Shown: positions 48,585 through 61,077, counted from the first letter of the stretch. The stretch is DNA of 64,000 nucleotides from Panorpa germanica (GCA_963678705.1 OY783207.1:9176001-9240000), one strand, 5' to 3'. The notes: a model not told the origin generated them from the sequence alone. Program-made: numbers and translations.

Positions 48585-51212
48585 TTATTTACATGAAAGA
48601 GGATTAACGTCTAAATGCGTCTTTTCATGTTCCTTTAAAGAGCTTGAACTTGATAACGTTTTCTTACAAATGTCACATGACAAAGGATTAACGTCTAAAT
48701 GCGTATTTTTATGTTCCTTTAAATGACTTGAACTTGAATATGTTTTGTTACAAATGTCACATGACAAAGGATTGACGTCTAAATGCATGTTCTTGTGTTC
48801 CTTTAAATACCTTAAAGTTGAAAATGTTTTTTTGCAAATATCACATGACAAAGAATTGACGTCTAAATGCGTCTTTTTATGTTCCTTTAAAGAGCTTGAA
48901 TGTGAAAACGTTTTATTACAAATGTCACATGACAAAGGATTAACGTCTAAATGCGTCTTTTTATGTTCCTTTAAATGCCATGAACTTGAATATGTTTTGT
49001 TACAAATGTCACATGAAAAAGGATTAACGTCTAAATGCGTCTTTTTATGTTCCTTTAAATGCCATGAACTTGAATATGTTTTGTTACAAATGTCACATGA
49101 AAAAGGATTAACGTCTAAATGCGTCTTTTTATGTTCCTTTAAATGCCATGAACTTGAATATGTTTTGTTACAAATGTCACATGAAAAAGGATTAACGTCT
49201 AAATGCGTCTTTTTATGTTCCTTTAAAGAGCTTGAATGTGAAAACGTTTTGTTACAAATATCACATGACAAAGGATTAACGTCTAAATGCGTCTTTTTAT
49301 GTTCCTTTAAATGCCATGAACTTGAATATGTTTTGTTACAAATGTCACATGTAAAAGGATTAACGTCTAAATGCGTCTTTTTATGTTCCTTTAAAGAGCT
49401 TGAATGTGAAAACGTTTTGTTACAAATGTCACATGACAAAGGGTTGACGTCTAAATGCATGTTCTTGTGTTCCTTTAAATACCTTAAAGTTGAAAATGTT
49501 TTTTTGCAAATATCACATGACAAAGAATTGACGTCTAAATGCGTCTTTTTATGTTCCTTTAAAGAGCTTGAATGTGAAAACGTTTTGTTACAAATGTCAC
49601 ATGACAAAGGATTAACGTCTAAATGCGTCTTTTTATGTTCCTTTAAATGCCATGAACTTGAATATGTTTTGTTACAAATGTCACATGAAAAAGGATTAAC
49701 GTCTAAATGCGTCTTTTTATGTTCCTTTAAATGCCATGAACTTGAATATGTTTTGTTACAAATGTCACATGAAAAAGGATTAACGTCTAAATGCGTCTTT
49801 TTATGTTCCTTTAAATGCCATGAACTTGAATATGTTTTGTTACAAATGTCACATGAAAAAGGATTAACGTCTAAATGCGTCTTTTTATGTTCCTTTAAAG
49901 AGCTTGAATGTGAAAACGTTTTGTTACAAATATCACATGACAAAGGATTAACGTCTAAATGCGTCTTTTCATGTTCCTTTAAATGCCATGAACTTGAATA
50001 TGTTTTGTTACAAATGTCACATGTAAAAGGATTAACGTCTAAATGCGTCTTTTTATGTTCCTTTAAAGAGCTTGAACATGAAAACGTTTTGTTACAAATG
50101 TCACACGACAAAGGATTAACGTCTAAATGCATGTTCTTGTGTTCCTTTAAATACCTTAAACTTGAAAATGTTTTTTTGCAAATATCACACAAAGGTTTAA
50201 CGTCTAAATGCGTATTTTTATGTTTCTTTAAAGAGCTTGAACATGAAAACGTTTTGTTACAAATGTCACATGACAAAGGATTAACGTCTAAATGCATGTT
50301 CTTGTGTTCCTTTAAATACCTTAAAGTTGAAAATGTTTTTTTGCAAATATCACATGACAAAGAATTGACGTCTAAATGCGTCTTTTTATGTTCCTTTAAA
50401 GAGCTTGAATGTGAAAACGTTTTGTTACAAATGTCACATGACAAAGGATTAACGTCTAAATGCATGTTCTTGTGTTCCTTTAAATACCTTAAACTTGAAA
50501 ATGTTTTTTTGCAAATATCACACAAAGGTTTAACGTCTAAATGCGTCTTTTTATGTTTCTTTAAATAACTTGAACATGAAAACGTTTTGTTACAAATGTC
50601 ACATGACAAAGGATTAACGTCTAAATGCGTCATTTTATGTTCCTTTAAAGAGCTTGATCTTGAAAATGTTTTGTCACAAACGTCACACGAAAACGGACGC
50701 TCCCCAGTATGATTTCGTTGGTGAATAACTAAATTGCACCTACTAGTGTAGGATTTGTCACATTCCTTACAGGAATATAACTTCCTGTCAGAGTGAACAC
50801 GCAAATGTTTTATTATTTCCGGTGCCTTATCAAACCCCATGTTACAAACATCACAGATGAAATTCTTCTGATTGGAAATTAATTCTTCTATTCCCGATTG
50901 TCCACTGCCTTGTGGTTCCGGTTCTTTTGCCCTTTCGGTTCCTCGGCAGTTCGACGCGGCCTCCAGGTGCTCCTGTAATTTACAGGAATCTTGAAACACG
51001 TCTCCGCAATATTTACACAGGACAACAGGTGAATTGAAGTCAGGTTCATATTTAATATTAACCCCTGGCCAATCTGCTTCTCTATCGGAACTGACGTCGA
51101 CTTCCTCTTTGACTTGTGGTTCGAATTGAACAATGGATTCCTCTTCTGGTTCTACTTTCAAGTTTTCTATTTCCAGTATTTCATTTAATTCTGACTTTAT
51201 TTGCTGTGCCAT
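48585..51212 (-). CDS. C2H2 zinc-finger protein with 27 tandem fingers, 875 aa
   Basis: This is one uninterrupted minus-strand reading frame. The first 110 residues are acidic (runs such as KVEPEEES and VKEEVDV) and contain one degenerate finger (CKYCGDVF...). From about residue 119 there are 27 C2H2 fingers. Fingers 1-3 are ordinary, with one canonical TGERPF linker between fingers 2 and 3. Fingers 4-27 are near-copies of CDICNKTFS-x3-SLKEHKKTH joined by the unusual linker LDVNPLS or LDVNPFS. The unit is 84 bp, and two units are 81 bp. Fingers 10-17 and 18-25 form two copies of one 672-bp block. The protein is probably a nuclear DNA- or RNA-binding regulator; no target can be inferred. The frame ends soon after the last finger (NPLSCK, stop), which may mark a finger truncated during amplification. 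Assembly collapse or expansion of the array is possible. Confidence 0.88.
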   Translation of the reverse strand: MAQQIKSELNEILEIENLKVEPEEESIVQFEPQVKEEVDVSSDREADWPGVNIKYEPDFNSPVVLCKYCGDVFQDSCKLQEHLEAASNCRGTERAKEPEPQGSGQSGIEELISNQKNFICDVCNMGFDKAPEIIKHLRVHSDRKLYSCKECDKSYTSRCNLVIHQRNHTGERPFSCDVCDKTFSRSSSLKEHKMTHLDVNPLSCDICNKTFSCSSYLKKHKKTHLDVKPLCDICKKTFSSLRYLKEHKNMHLDVNPLSCDICNKTFSHSSSLKEHKKTHLDVNSLSCDICKKTFSTLRYLKEHKNMHLDVNPLSCDICNKTFSCSSSLKKHKNTHLDVKPLCDICKKTFSSLRYLKEHKNMHLDVNPLSCDICNKTFSCSSSLKEHKKTHLDVNPFTCDICNKTYSSSWHLKEHEKTHLDVNPLSCDICNKTFSHSSSLKEHKKTHLDVNPFSCDICNKTYSSSWHLKEHKKTHLDVNPFSCDICNKTYSSSWHLKEHKKTHLDVNPFSCDICNKTYSSSWHLKEHKKTHLDVNPLSCDICNKTFSHSSSLKEHKKTHLDVNSLSCDICKKTFSTLRYLKEHKNMHLDVNPLSCDICNKTFSHSSSLKEHKKTHLDVNPFTCDICNKTYSSSWHLKEHKKTHLDVNPLSCDICNKTFSHSSSLKEHKKTHLDVNPFSCDICNKTYSSSWHLKEHKKTHLDVNPFSCDICNKTYSSSWHLKEHKKTHLDVNPFSCDICNKTYSSSWHLKEHKKTHLDVNPLSCDICNKTFSHSSSLKEHKKTHLDVNSLSCDICKKTFSTLRYLKEHKNMHLDVNPLSCDICNKTYSSSSHLKEHKNTHLDVNPLSCDICKKTLSSSSSLKEHEKTHLDVNPLSCK
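48600..50680 (-). repeat. 84-bp tandem repeat array encoding the zinc fingers
   Basis: About 25 coding units, 84 bp each except two of 81 bp. A 672-bp superunit (eight fingers) repeats: the segment at 48841 matches that at 49513. A 333-bp superunit repeats near the 5' side (50186 and 50519). Confidence 0.93.
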
Positions 51213-53349
51213 TTTATGCAGAAACTAACAATTTACTGAAACCAAAGAATATTTATTATTTAGCAATTAGTAACACTAAGATCTAATTAAGCCTGCCCTA
51301 ATTCACTCCTGAACAGGATTGTCTATTTTCCTCTTCATTATGTTTATGTGAAACAGGCACAAGGCTTCTTCATTTAATTCCAGATAGAAATTTAATTAAA
51401 AAACATACAAGGAGACCCTTTGAAATAAACAACTTCTATAAAACTGTGCTAAATTGTTTGTTACAAACAACAAAGGCTAATGACCAATCACCAAATACGT
51501 CATAAATAAAATTTCAAATAGTAAAGTTCAATAAGCAATGGACATGTTTCAGAAAAGATTGGAAGTGTTTTACAAGCAACACACATGTTGCAGAATATTA
51601 AATTAATTAGAAAAGACTGAGTGAACAACATAACCTAGAAACCAAATTAGTAAATGTAATCTTTAATATATAAAATGTTAATCGGAATTCTTAATAATTG
51701 TGACTGTAGTTACAAAATGTATGCCCAGAAAATGTAGTTATTCTTATCTTAATTTTTGTGTCGGTTGTAAGGTTTTATTTAATTTGTTAGGAATGAATGG
51801 TCAATGGTAATTATTCAATACACCTACGTTTTCTTGTTTTGAAACTTGTAACAAAAACTTTATATATTTTACTACATTCAATTATTTATTTTACATTATT
51901 TTTTCTACATTCAATTATTAATTGATGTAGAGACAATTTAAATGTGTCACTAGATCAATTCTATGTTAAAATAGAGGGTATTATAAATAGGTTTACCTTC
52001 AATATGTCTCAATAATAGTCTCTACATAGACAGATACGTGGTATGTCTTCCTATGTCTACTACATGGGATTCTCGACTAATTATATCTTTCACAGACGAA
52101 AATTTTAAGAACCAACAGAAGCTAATCGTGGTTTTACCCAGTAACACTCAATTTCTGTAGGGATGATTGTTCCCTTTTGCGGTGGATCCAAAACAGAAAA
52201 GCCAATGCATGTTTACACCCACCTTAAATAACAATAAATAAAAATTATAAATATATATATAAACAATATTTGTATTTATTATTTGTAATTAAATATTCTC
52301 ACCTAAAGCTGCAGTACAACAGTAATTAGTTCCACCACATAATTTTTAATGTTTATACGATGTTCTGGACATATTTCAGCCTGAAATACTTTTATTACCT
52401 TGGAGTTGGAGCTGGAGTTTTACACATACAATGGCAGAATCTCCATAACTTTCACATGAAAAACTGTAAATAAATAGAATGTTTCGTATTTTAGAATACA
52501 GTTTATGATTTAATATTTTCAGTTTAGTATAACATTCCATGCGAGACATTCATATTTTGAGGTTAAGTTGTTCCAAACCCCAGAGTATGAAGAACAATTT
52601 ATTAAAAACAAACAAATAAAATTTATATAATTACCTTTGCTCCTTAGCACCACTTGTTTTGGGGGAACTAAATCTAGAATCTCTTGTTAAAAAAGTTATT
52701 AACATATGTATATGTGTCAACTTTAGGAAGAGATCCTGAATTAGCCTTTTCAAAGTTGTTTAGATTCATTATTATTACAAATAAATAAAATCTATAACCA
52801 AATTCTAGATTGTACCACGTGCAATACTTATATTTGTGGAAAAAAACAATGTTTATTAACTGAAAAATCAGAGTGTTATGAGTTCCACATTTTACTTCAG
52901 CCATTTTAACTATATAAATATGTCATCTCTTTTCCAACCTGTTGTAAGAAAGAAATGGCAAATAATGTCGGTGTAAAAGGAAGTGACATCATAAGTTAAA
53001 GTATTTTTTATATATTTTTAGCCCTTTAATCTTTAAATGCCCAAAAACGACTATTTCAATCGTTAATAACTTTTCTAATATAGAAAATTGAATGAAAATA
53101 ATTAGATATTTGTGATTTTTATGGCCAACTTAATCAATATACATTGCAGTTTTATGGAAATTCAGTTATGGTTCACAACCCAATTTAAGTCGCCATTTTT
53201 TTTATGGTGTAAAATTTATATTTTTCAAACTGAATTTTTACGGAATAAAAAGTTATTTGTAAATAAATAATACACCAAACTATGAAAACGATGATTGTAG
53301 AACACAAATATATTACTCCTTTATTAATTAGTAAAATTAATTTAGCAAT
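51213..53349. other. 5' flank of the 27-finger gene
   Basis: No upstream coding exon was found on minus. The region presumably holds promoter and 5' UTR. No core-promoter motif stands out. Confidence 0.5.
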
Positions 53350-53982
53350 GGGCTTGTGTCCTCATTTTTTAGTGGTCGATTTTTCAATTGTTGATTGAAA
53401 TTGATGTTAATAAATGTGTATTGGCGTGTCCATTTTATTAAATATCTAAATATTGACGGAGATATAGCAATTAAAAGTTTGAATTGTAGTTTTAGCGCTA
53501 GAAATGGTCGGCCATATTTGTATGACATGAGATGCATTTTAACGTCAGTTATTTGTTAAGTAGGTCAGTGTTGTGGTAATGTTTTGTAGCTGTTGGTACT
53601 CAAACAATCCAGTCAAGTCAAAGAATAATAAGTTTTTACTTTATTTATCCCTGTTAAGGCAGACATAATATTGAAATTTTATTGTTCCTTGAAATAACTG
53701 TAAATAATATTTGATATTTTGATATATAAATACATATAGCAGAGATTTATGATCTGTAAGGTTGGTAACCTTACACAAGGATTGTGATGTCACATGCATT
53801 TGGAGTTTGTACAACGTTGAATCCCTTTAATAATTAAAGAGACAAAATGACTTTTTTAATTGTTAATATCTCTTAACATATAAGGAGTTATTAAAAAATA
53901 ATTGAACATTTGAGGTTCTAGTAACCCACTTTATCAATATATAGTACACTTTTATAGAAATTAAGACATAGGACACAAGCCC
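53350..53982 (+). mobile_element. GGGCTTG-family element, full length (633 bp)
   Basis: Bounded by GGGCTTGTGTCCT and AGGACACAAGCCC, flanked by CAAT and ATTT. It lies between the zinc-finger gene and the myotubularin gene. Confidence 0.85.
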
Positions 53983-54810
53983 ATTTCTTTTAATTTACTT
54001 TGGTTTGAATGCAAAATATACGGACCAACCGAAGACGCACTGATATGAACGACCGCCATCGTAAGACTGAGCTAATTACGATTTAATAAGCCACGATGGC
54101 AATATTCATCTGAAAAATGTATTTGGTTTACAAAAAATTGACATATTTTGCAAATTTTCGCCAAAAATATGTATGCTTATTTATTACAGAACTCACCTAA
54201 TTTATTACAGAACAATTGTTGCAAAGTGGTTTTATTCTCGGAATTAACTTTTTATTGGTATTAATTTCATCCTAATAAACTGTAGTTAAGGTTAAAATCT
54301 TTGGTAAGAAACAGAAATGATAATACGTCGCTATCCCCAATGAATCAGTTGTTATTGACACTGAGCCTTAATAAACTATTCTTTAATTTTTTTCTTGTTC
54401 TACAAAAGTGTTTTGTAGTATATAGTAATATCCGCTGCTGCTAATTTCCTAGAATCATTTTTCATAGCCATATATTTAAGTTTAAGGTTTTCCTTATACC
54501 TCTGAAAGAGGCTTCTTCTAATATTTATTTTTCTTTATTTATATGAAATACTTGCAATAATATTAGGCAATTGGTAAATACTTTAATTCTAGAAGAGACT
54601 CCATCCGTTTGTGTGTTTAAAACACTTTCTTTAAAATTTTAGCCATCTAGGCATATAATACACACTTTCAACATCATCTCATCTTTAGTTTGTTTCGTGA
54701 ATGTTTATTCTTTATACATCTGTCATTTTGTGATTCTGTCAAACGTCAGCGTAAATTGCACTTTAATTGACTTAATAGTATTAAATAATGTTTCAGTAAT
54801 TAATTAAAAC
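53983..54810. other. 5' flank of the myotubularin gene
   Basis: AT-rich sequence up to the start codon, no recognised element. Confidence 0.5.
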
Positions 54811-57800
54811 ATGGATAAACTTGCAAGCTCAGAATTATTAAATGCAGAGATGAATGCGTCTAAAAATGCAAGTTCTGATTCTTTAGATTCAGATTCTAAA
54901 TCAAGTTCTTTGAATTCCAAACACGGACAGGAATCGGTAAGAGGTTATGAAATTCTAAGTACATAAATTAACTAATTAAGCAATCTGATATCACACCCTA
55001 GGTGTCTATTTGTATGCTATAATATTAGTAATATGTTTTTATATATTTATCTTTTTTTTCATTTTTGGTAAGGCTTCAGAACCAATTCCATTGCATCCTG
55101 GTGAAATTCTCCAGAGTGTTACATTCGATGTAACATATCTTTGTCCTTATAGTGGGCCTGCAAGAGGTACATTATCAGTTACTACTTATAGACTACATTT
55201 TAAAGCAAATGATCGAGAAAATTATATTTTAGATGTTCCATTGGGTGTTGTAAGTAAATATTCAAATTTCATATTTTTTTAATGTGAAACCATGTATGAC
55301 AAATATTTTTATTTATAAGGTATCCCGTATTGAAAAAGTGGGAGGTGCAAGTTCTCGTGGTGAAAATAGCTACGGTATAGAAGTATTTTGTAAAGATGTA
55401 AGAAATTTACGATTTGCACATAAACAAGAAAATCATTCTCGAAGAAGTGTCTTTGAAAGGTTACAACAATATGCTTTTCCATTGTCACATAAGTCAAAAC
55501 TGTTCGCATTCGATTATAAAGAGCGATTCAATGAAAATGGTTGGTGCGTCTATGAACCTATTGCAGAATTAAAACGAATGGTATGTTCAAACCACTATTA
55601 ATTATATCTCTACTATTAAAATACACATTAGATTTTATTGTAAAGGGCATAGGTAATAGTGACGCATGGAGAATTACCAAAATTAATGATAAATATGAGG
55701 TCTGCGACAGTTATCCGGCTGTTTGGGCAGTTCCAACACAGGTACACCTAATCTTTAGTGCAGTGTTTTTCAAATTAAGTATATGCTCATTAGATGTTGT
55801 TTTAAATTCAGGCGTCAGACGATGAAATCCGAGCAGTAGCTTCTTTTAGAAGTAGAGGTAGGCTTCCAGTTTTATCATGGATTCATCCGCATTCCCAGGC
55901 TAGCATTACTCGATGCTCACAACCTCTAGTGGGAGTAAGTATTTTTTTTAAATAATTTGTAATATTATACTTAAATATCTCAATATTTTAATACAAAAAG
56001 GTGAGCGGTAAAAGAAGTCGAGAAGATGAGCGTTATGTTCACCTTTTAATGGAAATTAACTTACAATCTCATAAATTGTCTATAATGGATGCCAGACCAA
56101 TGGCAAATGCTATCGCAAATAAAGCTAAAGGCGGAGGGTACGTTATGATAATATGGATATAATATATCGACTGATATTTTCAAAGATGTAATAAATTGTT
56201 ATTCTAGGTATGAATCTGAAGATGCTTATGAACATGCAGATCTTGTGTTTTTGGATATTCATAACATCCACGTCATGAGAGAATCTTTACGTAAACTTAA
56301 AGAGCTTTGTTTTCCAAGTATAGATGAAGCTAAATGGTTGTCAGGTCTTGAACAATGTTTTTGGTTAAAACATATAAAAGGAATTCTTGCTGGCGCAGTT
56401 AGAATCGTAGACAAGGTAACAACCATGCTACTTATTTATATAGTTACAGAGATGTGCACAAATGCTTTTCAAATACAAAATGCAAATATAGTTCAAATTA
56501 CACCGGTGACTCATACTTAAAACAAGTTGTGGGGTATAGGAAGGATAATAAAAAAATCTGCACATCTATCATTTTAAATTAGAATAATTAAGACAATTGT
56601 ACAGATACTTTTAGATCATAAATGGTGCTAATGTTGGTGGGGGTTTTAAGTTTATATTTAAAAAATAATATTTACTGATTAACACTATGAAGTAACAAAA
56701 ATGAAAAAAGTATTTTGTATTTTCCAAATAGGAAATAGGTTTGTAAAAGTTTTCAAAAAAAATATAAAATTCTATACTCTTATAAGATATTTAAATACAA
56801 AATAGAAAATAGGTATTTACTATTTTGTATTTGCATTTTCAGTATATGTATTTGAAAAACGCACATATCTGTATATTTATATATAAATATTCCGACTAAC
56901 TGATGTTTATTATATTTGTATAGATTGAAAACCATCGAACATCAGTTCTTGTACATTGTTCTGATGGTTGGGATAGAACAGCGCAGCTTACTGCATTATC
57001 AATGTTACTTCTAGATCCATATTACAGAACAGTTCGCGGATTTCAAGTCCTAATTGAAAAGGAATGGTTGGCATTTGGTCATAAATTTCAACAGGTATAT
57101 AGAAATAGTATCATTTTTACGTATAGTTATATTTAAACTTAAAAATAAATATTTTTAGCGTGTAGGTCATGGTGATGATCATCATAGTGACGCAGATCGT
57201 TCCCCAGTTTTCCTTCAATTTATTGATTGTGTTTGGCAAGTCAGCGTTCAGTTTCCTACTGCACTACAATTTAACGAACATTTTATGATCACTATTTTAG
57301 ATCACTTATACTCATGTCGATTTGGTACATTTTTATGTAACACTGAACGGGAACGGGTAAAAGAAGGTAAACTTCCTAGAAAAAGCAATAGCATATAAGT
57401 TTAGCTTACAATGAATATGATTATTAATCCAGTTAATTTTTACAGAATTAAAATCTAAAACTGTTTCATTATGGTCGTATACAAACAGCAGCCCTGAGCA
57501 ATATCTGAATCCTTTATACGTTGATAGTGGACCTATCGTTCTATTACCAGTGGCATCTATGAGGCATGTTAAATTGTGGAAAGGATTGTATTGCAGATGG
57601 AATCCCAGTATGAGAGCACAGGTAACGAATGTACAATACATTTGATGTTAAAGATGTATCGATCTAAATCGGTCAAAATAAACAATATAATATGAGTAAA
57701 TTAGCTATATTTCGCATCGGGCTGAAAGTTGATATACACCTTATGGACATTATTAAAAAAATATACTAAAAGTCCTCACCGATCGCACATCTGCATAAAA

Positions 57801-58904
57801 AGTTATTCAAGGTCAAAAGTCAATAAAAATGGGTTTTCCAAATTTTTACGGTAAACGGTAAATTTTATCACAAAAATAGATCAGACCAAAGTTGTAGATC
57901 ATGAAATTATCTACAAAAATTGTTCTTATACTTTTTTTTTCTAAGAATTACCATTCCTGAGATATTGCGATTCTAATTCATAGAAAACAATAATATGTAC
58001 GCTGAACCGCCTATATGGTGTACACGCCATCGGATGTTTAATATGAGTAAAAATATTGGTTTGTGTAACTTGTAAATACAAATTATACGATTGTGAGAAT
58101 ATAAACATTGTTAAGGAAAATATGGACATTTCAAAGTGTTCCGAAATTGCACAGTTCTGCAGTGTGATCTGAATTGACTCTTTAAAGTGCAAGTTAAAAT
58201 ATTTTATGTAAAGCACCAATAAACTTAACAGATGTTAAGATATTCACATAATACAAGAATTATGAGATCATTTTACTTTCACGTGCTCAAGGTTCTCTAG
58301 GATAACATCACAATAGTGTTATCTTGATTCAGTAATAGTCCATTTTTATCGCATATTATTGACATTACCACAAATTAGATTCAAAAACAAACGAAACACT
58401 ACCTCACAGGTGATGCTGAAATGTGTGCATATTATGTAGAATACGACTTCAGGAATGGTGATTCTTAGAAAAAAAATTATAAGAAGAATTATTGTAGATA
58501 ATTCATGATCTAAAACTTTGGTCTGATCTATTTTTATGATAAAACTTACCGTTTACCGGAAAAATTGGAAAAACCATTTCTGATGACCTTTATTCTTGAA
58601 TAATTTTTTTGCGGATGTGCGATCGGTGAGGACTTTTAGTATTTTATTTGTAATAATGTACCCAAGGTCTGTACCAACTTTCAGTTTTATGCGAAATATA
58701 GCTAATTCAAATGTTTATTTTGTCCGGGTTATCTTTAAATTTAGGCTAATCAATAAATATGATTCTATTTAGGATCCTGTTTATCAAAGAAGTAGGGAAT
58801 TATTATCACTTCAAGAACAATTACAACGTCAAGTTGAATGCAGCAAAGAAATGCGAGCTCGTGGAACCATTAATCACCAACGTGTAGCTTCTCCACTTCA
58901 CTGA
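54811..58904 (+). CDS. mtm: Myotubularin-related phosphoinositide 3-phosphatase (MTMR2/MTM1 type), 11 exons, 604 aa
   Basis: Exons: 54811-54936, 55073-55249, 55320-55580, 55646-55741, 55812-55934, 56001-56137, 56208-56415, 56924-57094, 57159-57366, 57446-57621, 58773-58904. Every junction keeps frame. The enzyme removes the 3-phosphate from PI3P and PI(3,5)P2 on endosomal membranes. After a Ser-rich start comes the PH-GRAM domain (about residues 50-165, [17 protein letters not shown]...). The phosphatase domain follows, with [11 protein letters not shown], the SIMDARP strand, and the active-site loop HCSDGWDRT at 387-395. Nucleophile C388 and R394 are both intact, so this is an active myotubularin rather than a dead pseudophosphatase. 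SLWSY and RWNPSMRAQ lie near the domain end, and a short coiled coil ([13 protein letters not shown]) closes the protein. Human MTMR2 is slightly longer (643 aa). An AATAAA signal lies at 59112. Intron 10 contains a 1-kb foldback repeat. Confidence 0.93.
57665..58725. repeat. 1-kb foldback repeat in myotubularin intron 10
   Basis: The left arm, about 57665-57970, and the right arm, about 58437-58725, are inverted copies roughly 290 bp long. Landmarks are TTAGCTATATTTCGC / GCGAAATATAGCTAA and CCTCACCGATCGCACATC / GATGTGCGATCGGTGAGG. The 470-bp spacer is unique. It would form a long hairpin in pre-mRNA. Confidence 0.85.
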
Positions 58905-59111
58905 GATACGTGTTGCCAGCTTGTGCTGGAATCTTTTAATTTTTATCAACAAATATTTGAAAACGCAACAAATTCTATTAAACAAGTAGGTCAATCTGTT
59001 CACGACTTGTAACAAAGTTACTAAATTATTTTTGTTGTAATATGAATTTTTCACATGAATTATTTGAAATGTTCATGTTTTTAAATTCAAACATGTGGTG
59101 AAAATAACAAC

Positions 59112-59117
59112 AATAAA
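59112..59117 (+). promoter_or_regulatory. Polyadenylation signal of the myotubularin gene
   Basis: AATAAA lies 207 bases past the stop codon, within an otherwise unremarkable AT-rich 3' UTR. Placement is plausible but unproven, since AATAAA is frequent in AT-rich DNA. Confidence 0.45.
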
Positions 59118-59561
59118 GTTTATAATATTGTAGAAACAATATGTTTTGCTTCTTATTTTAATTATATAGAATATTTCGTATTATTTTAGTTAATTATGTA
59201 GCGTAAATTATAATAATAAAAGGCAAATTATAATTTATATTCTTATAATTAATGCATTTAATACTATAACATATATGTAAAAAGTATATAAATATAGATA
59301 TCAAAAAATTTAATCTATTCATCTGAATTTAAAATACTAAGGCTGAGCTGTAAGCGACTATTTTTAGTAGTGTGTATTGGAGTGATTATTTAAGAGGATT
59401 TAGTATTTTTTCACTCTTGTATTGTATATTTATTATATTCTAAACCCCTTTTTTCTCTGTCTGTCTCTTCTTGCTTCTCTCTGCCTCTTCCACCACCTTT
59501 CCATTCCTATCATAGTACACCTTACTCCTCTTTCCTAACCTCTCCTCGTATTGCCTTACTT

Positions 59562-60540
59562 AGAGTATAACCTTCTTTAAATATTTTATTTACTATATTT
59601 AAATTAACATATAAATATTTTAGTTTAATTCCAATTTAAAAAAAACTACTAGTGACATCTATTTGTGTAATTATAAACTATAATGAGAGGTTATTCTTGT
59701 TGCCTAAAAATCAGGCGTTGAAGTTTCTACAAATTTAATTATTTTATGTAAATATTAAGATAAATTATAACTATTAAAAACTAAAATTTGATCTAGAGTA
59801 TAACCTTCTATCATCTCTAAAAAAATAAAGAAAATTTAGTTTTTACAGAAATTAAAAATTTAACATTTCCTTCGTTTTTACCAAGAGTATAACCTTCTTT
59901 AAATATTTTATTTACAATATTTAAATTAACATATAAATATTCTAGTTTAATTGCAATTAAAAAAAACTACTAGTGACATCTATTTGTGTAATTATAAACT
60001 ATAATGAGAGGTTATTATTGTTGCCTAAAAATCAGGCGTTGTAGTTTTTACAAATTTAATTATTTTATGTAAATATTAAGATAAATTATAACTATTAAAA
60101 ACTAAAATTTGAACAAGAGTATAACCTTCTATCATCTCTAAGAAATAAAGAAAATTTAGTTTTTACAGAAATTAAAAATTTAACATTTCCTTCGTTTTTA
60201 ACAAGAGTATAACCTTCTTTAAATATTTTATTTACTAAATTTAAATTGACATATAAATATTCTAGTTTAATTCCAACTTAAAAAAACTACTAGTGACATC
60301 TATTTGTGTAATTATAAGCTATAATGAGAGGTTATTATTGTTGCCAAAAAATCAGGCGTTGAAGTTTCCACAAATTTAAATATTTTTTGTAAATATTAAG
60401 ATAAATTATAACTATTAAAAACTAAAATTTTAACAAGAGTATAACCTTCTATCATCTCTAAGAAATGAAGAAAATTTAGTTTTTACAAAAATTAAAAATT
60501 TAACATTTCCATCGGTTTTAACAAGACCTTCTATCATCTC
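59562..60540 (+). repeat. Three tandem copies of a 320-bp repeat
   Basis: Units begin AGAGTATAACCTTCTTTAAA at 59562, 59884 and 60204. Within each, AGAGTATAACCTTCTATCAT marks a second internal start. Copies are about 95% alike by eye. The array ends near 60540, 540 bp before the ZAD gene. Confidence 0.88.
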
Positions 60541-60575
60541 GAAGAAATGAAGAAAATTTAGTTTTTGTTTTAGTT

Positions 60576-60705
60576 TTTTTTTTTAATTAATATTTACATA
60601 AAATAATAAATTTTGTGGAAACTTCAACGCCTGATTTTTAGGCAACACAAATAACCTCTCTTTTTAGTTAAATAGATGTCGCTAGTAGTATTTTAAGTCG
60701 CCTTG
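60576..60705 (-). repeat. Inverted partial copy of the 320-bp tandem unit
   Basis: The reverse complement matches the unit segment from ACTACTAGTGACATCTATTT through the CAGGCGTTGAAGTTTC stretch. With the direct copies it forms a possible large stem. Confidence 0.8.
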
Positions 60706-61077
60706 CATTTTAGTTCACTATTCCAAAAATGGCGGACTGAGGGCACCTAAAGCGACCGATACAGTGATGAATTTTACACTAAGTGATAGTACCCTGATAC
60801 AATGTATTTTCGGGTGGAAGCTAAAAGGAAAGGTCATTTAGGATAGGCATTAAGTCATCAGAAATTTTGCACCTCAGACTCATTTTTTTTAATCAGCTTT
60901 CAGAGACCTCTGTACTTGATTTTGATTATTTAATTCTAACATCTCTGCTTCCCATAGGACTGAATAAGTGCTGCAATGTTCTGGTTTATACCGTATAAAT
61001 AATGGATTGTCAAATGTCAAAATTGTTCAAAACAAACTTCATTGACAGTTAGTGAAATCTTTAAAGTTAATCAAAAT

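Noticed and set aside
48745-50568. 607-residue plus-strand open frame of repeated CVFLCSFK/MSHDKGLTSK units
   Set aside because: It is the exact antisense of the zinc-finger array. The 84-bp unit (a multiple of 3) carries no stop in this frame, so openness is automatic. It has no protein family features of its own.
48600-50680. Regular repeats that could suggest a CRISPR array or satellite
   Set aside because: The repeats are contiguous, coding and 84 bp long, with no unique spacers, in a eukaryotic genome.
57367-57400. Ending myotubularin exon 9 at the earlier GTAAAAG donor
   Set aside because: Using the later G/GTAAAC donor keeps frame and gives [14 protein letters not shown], which fits the family length. 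The earlier site breaks the frame.
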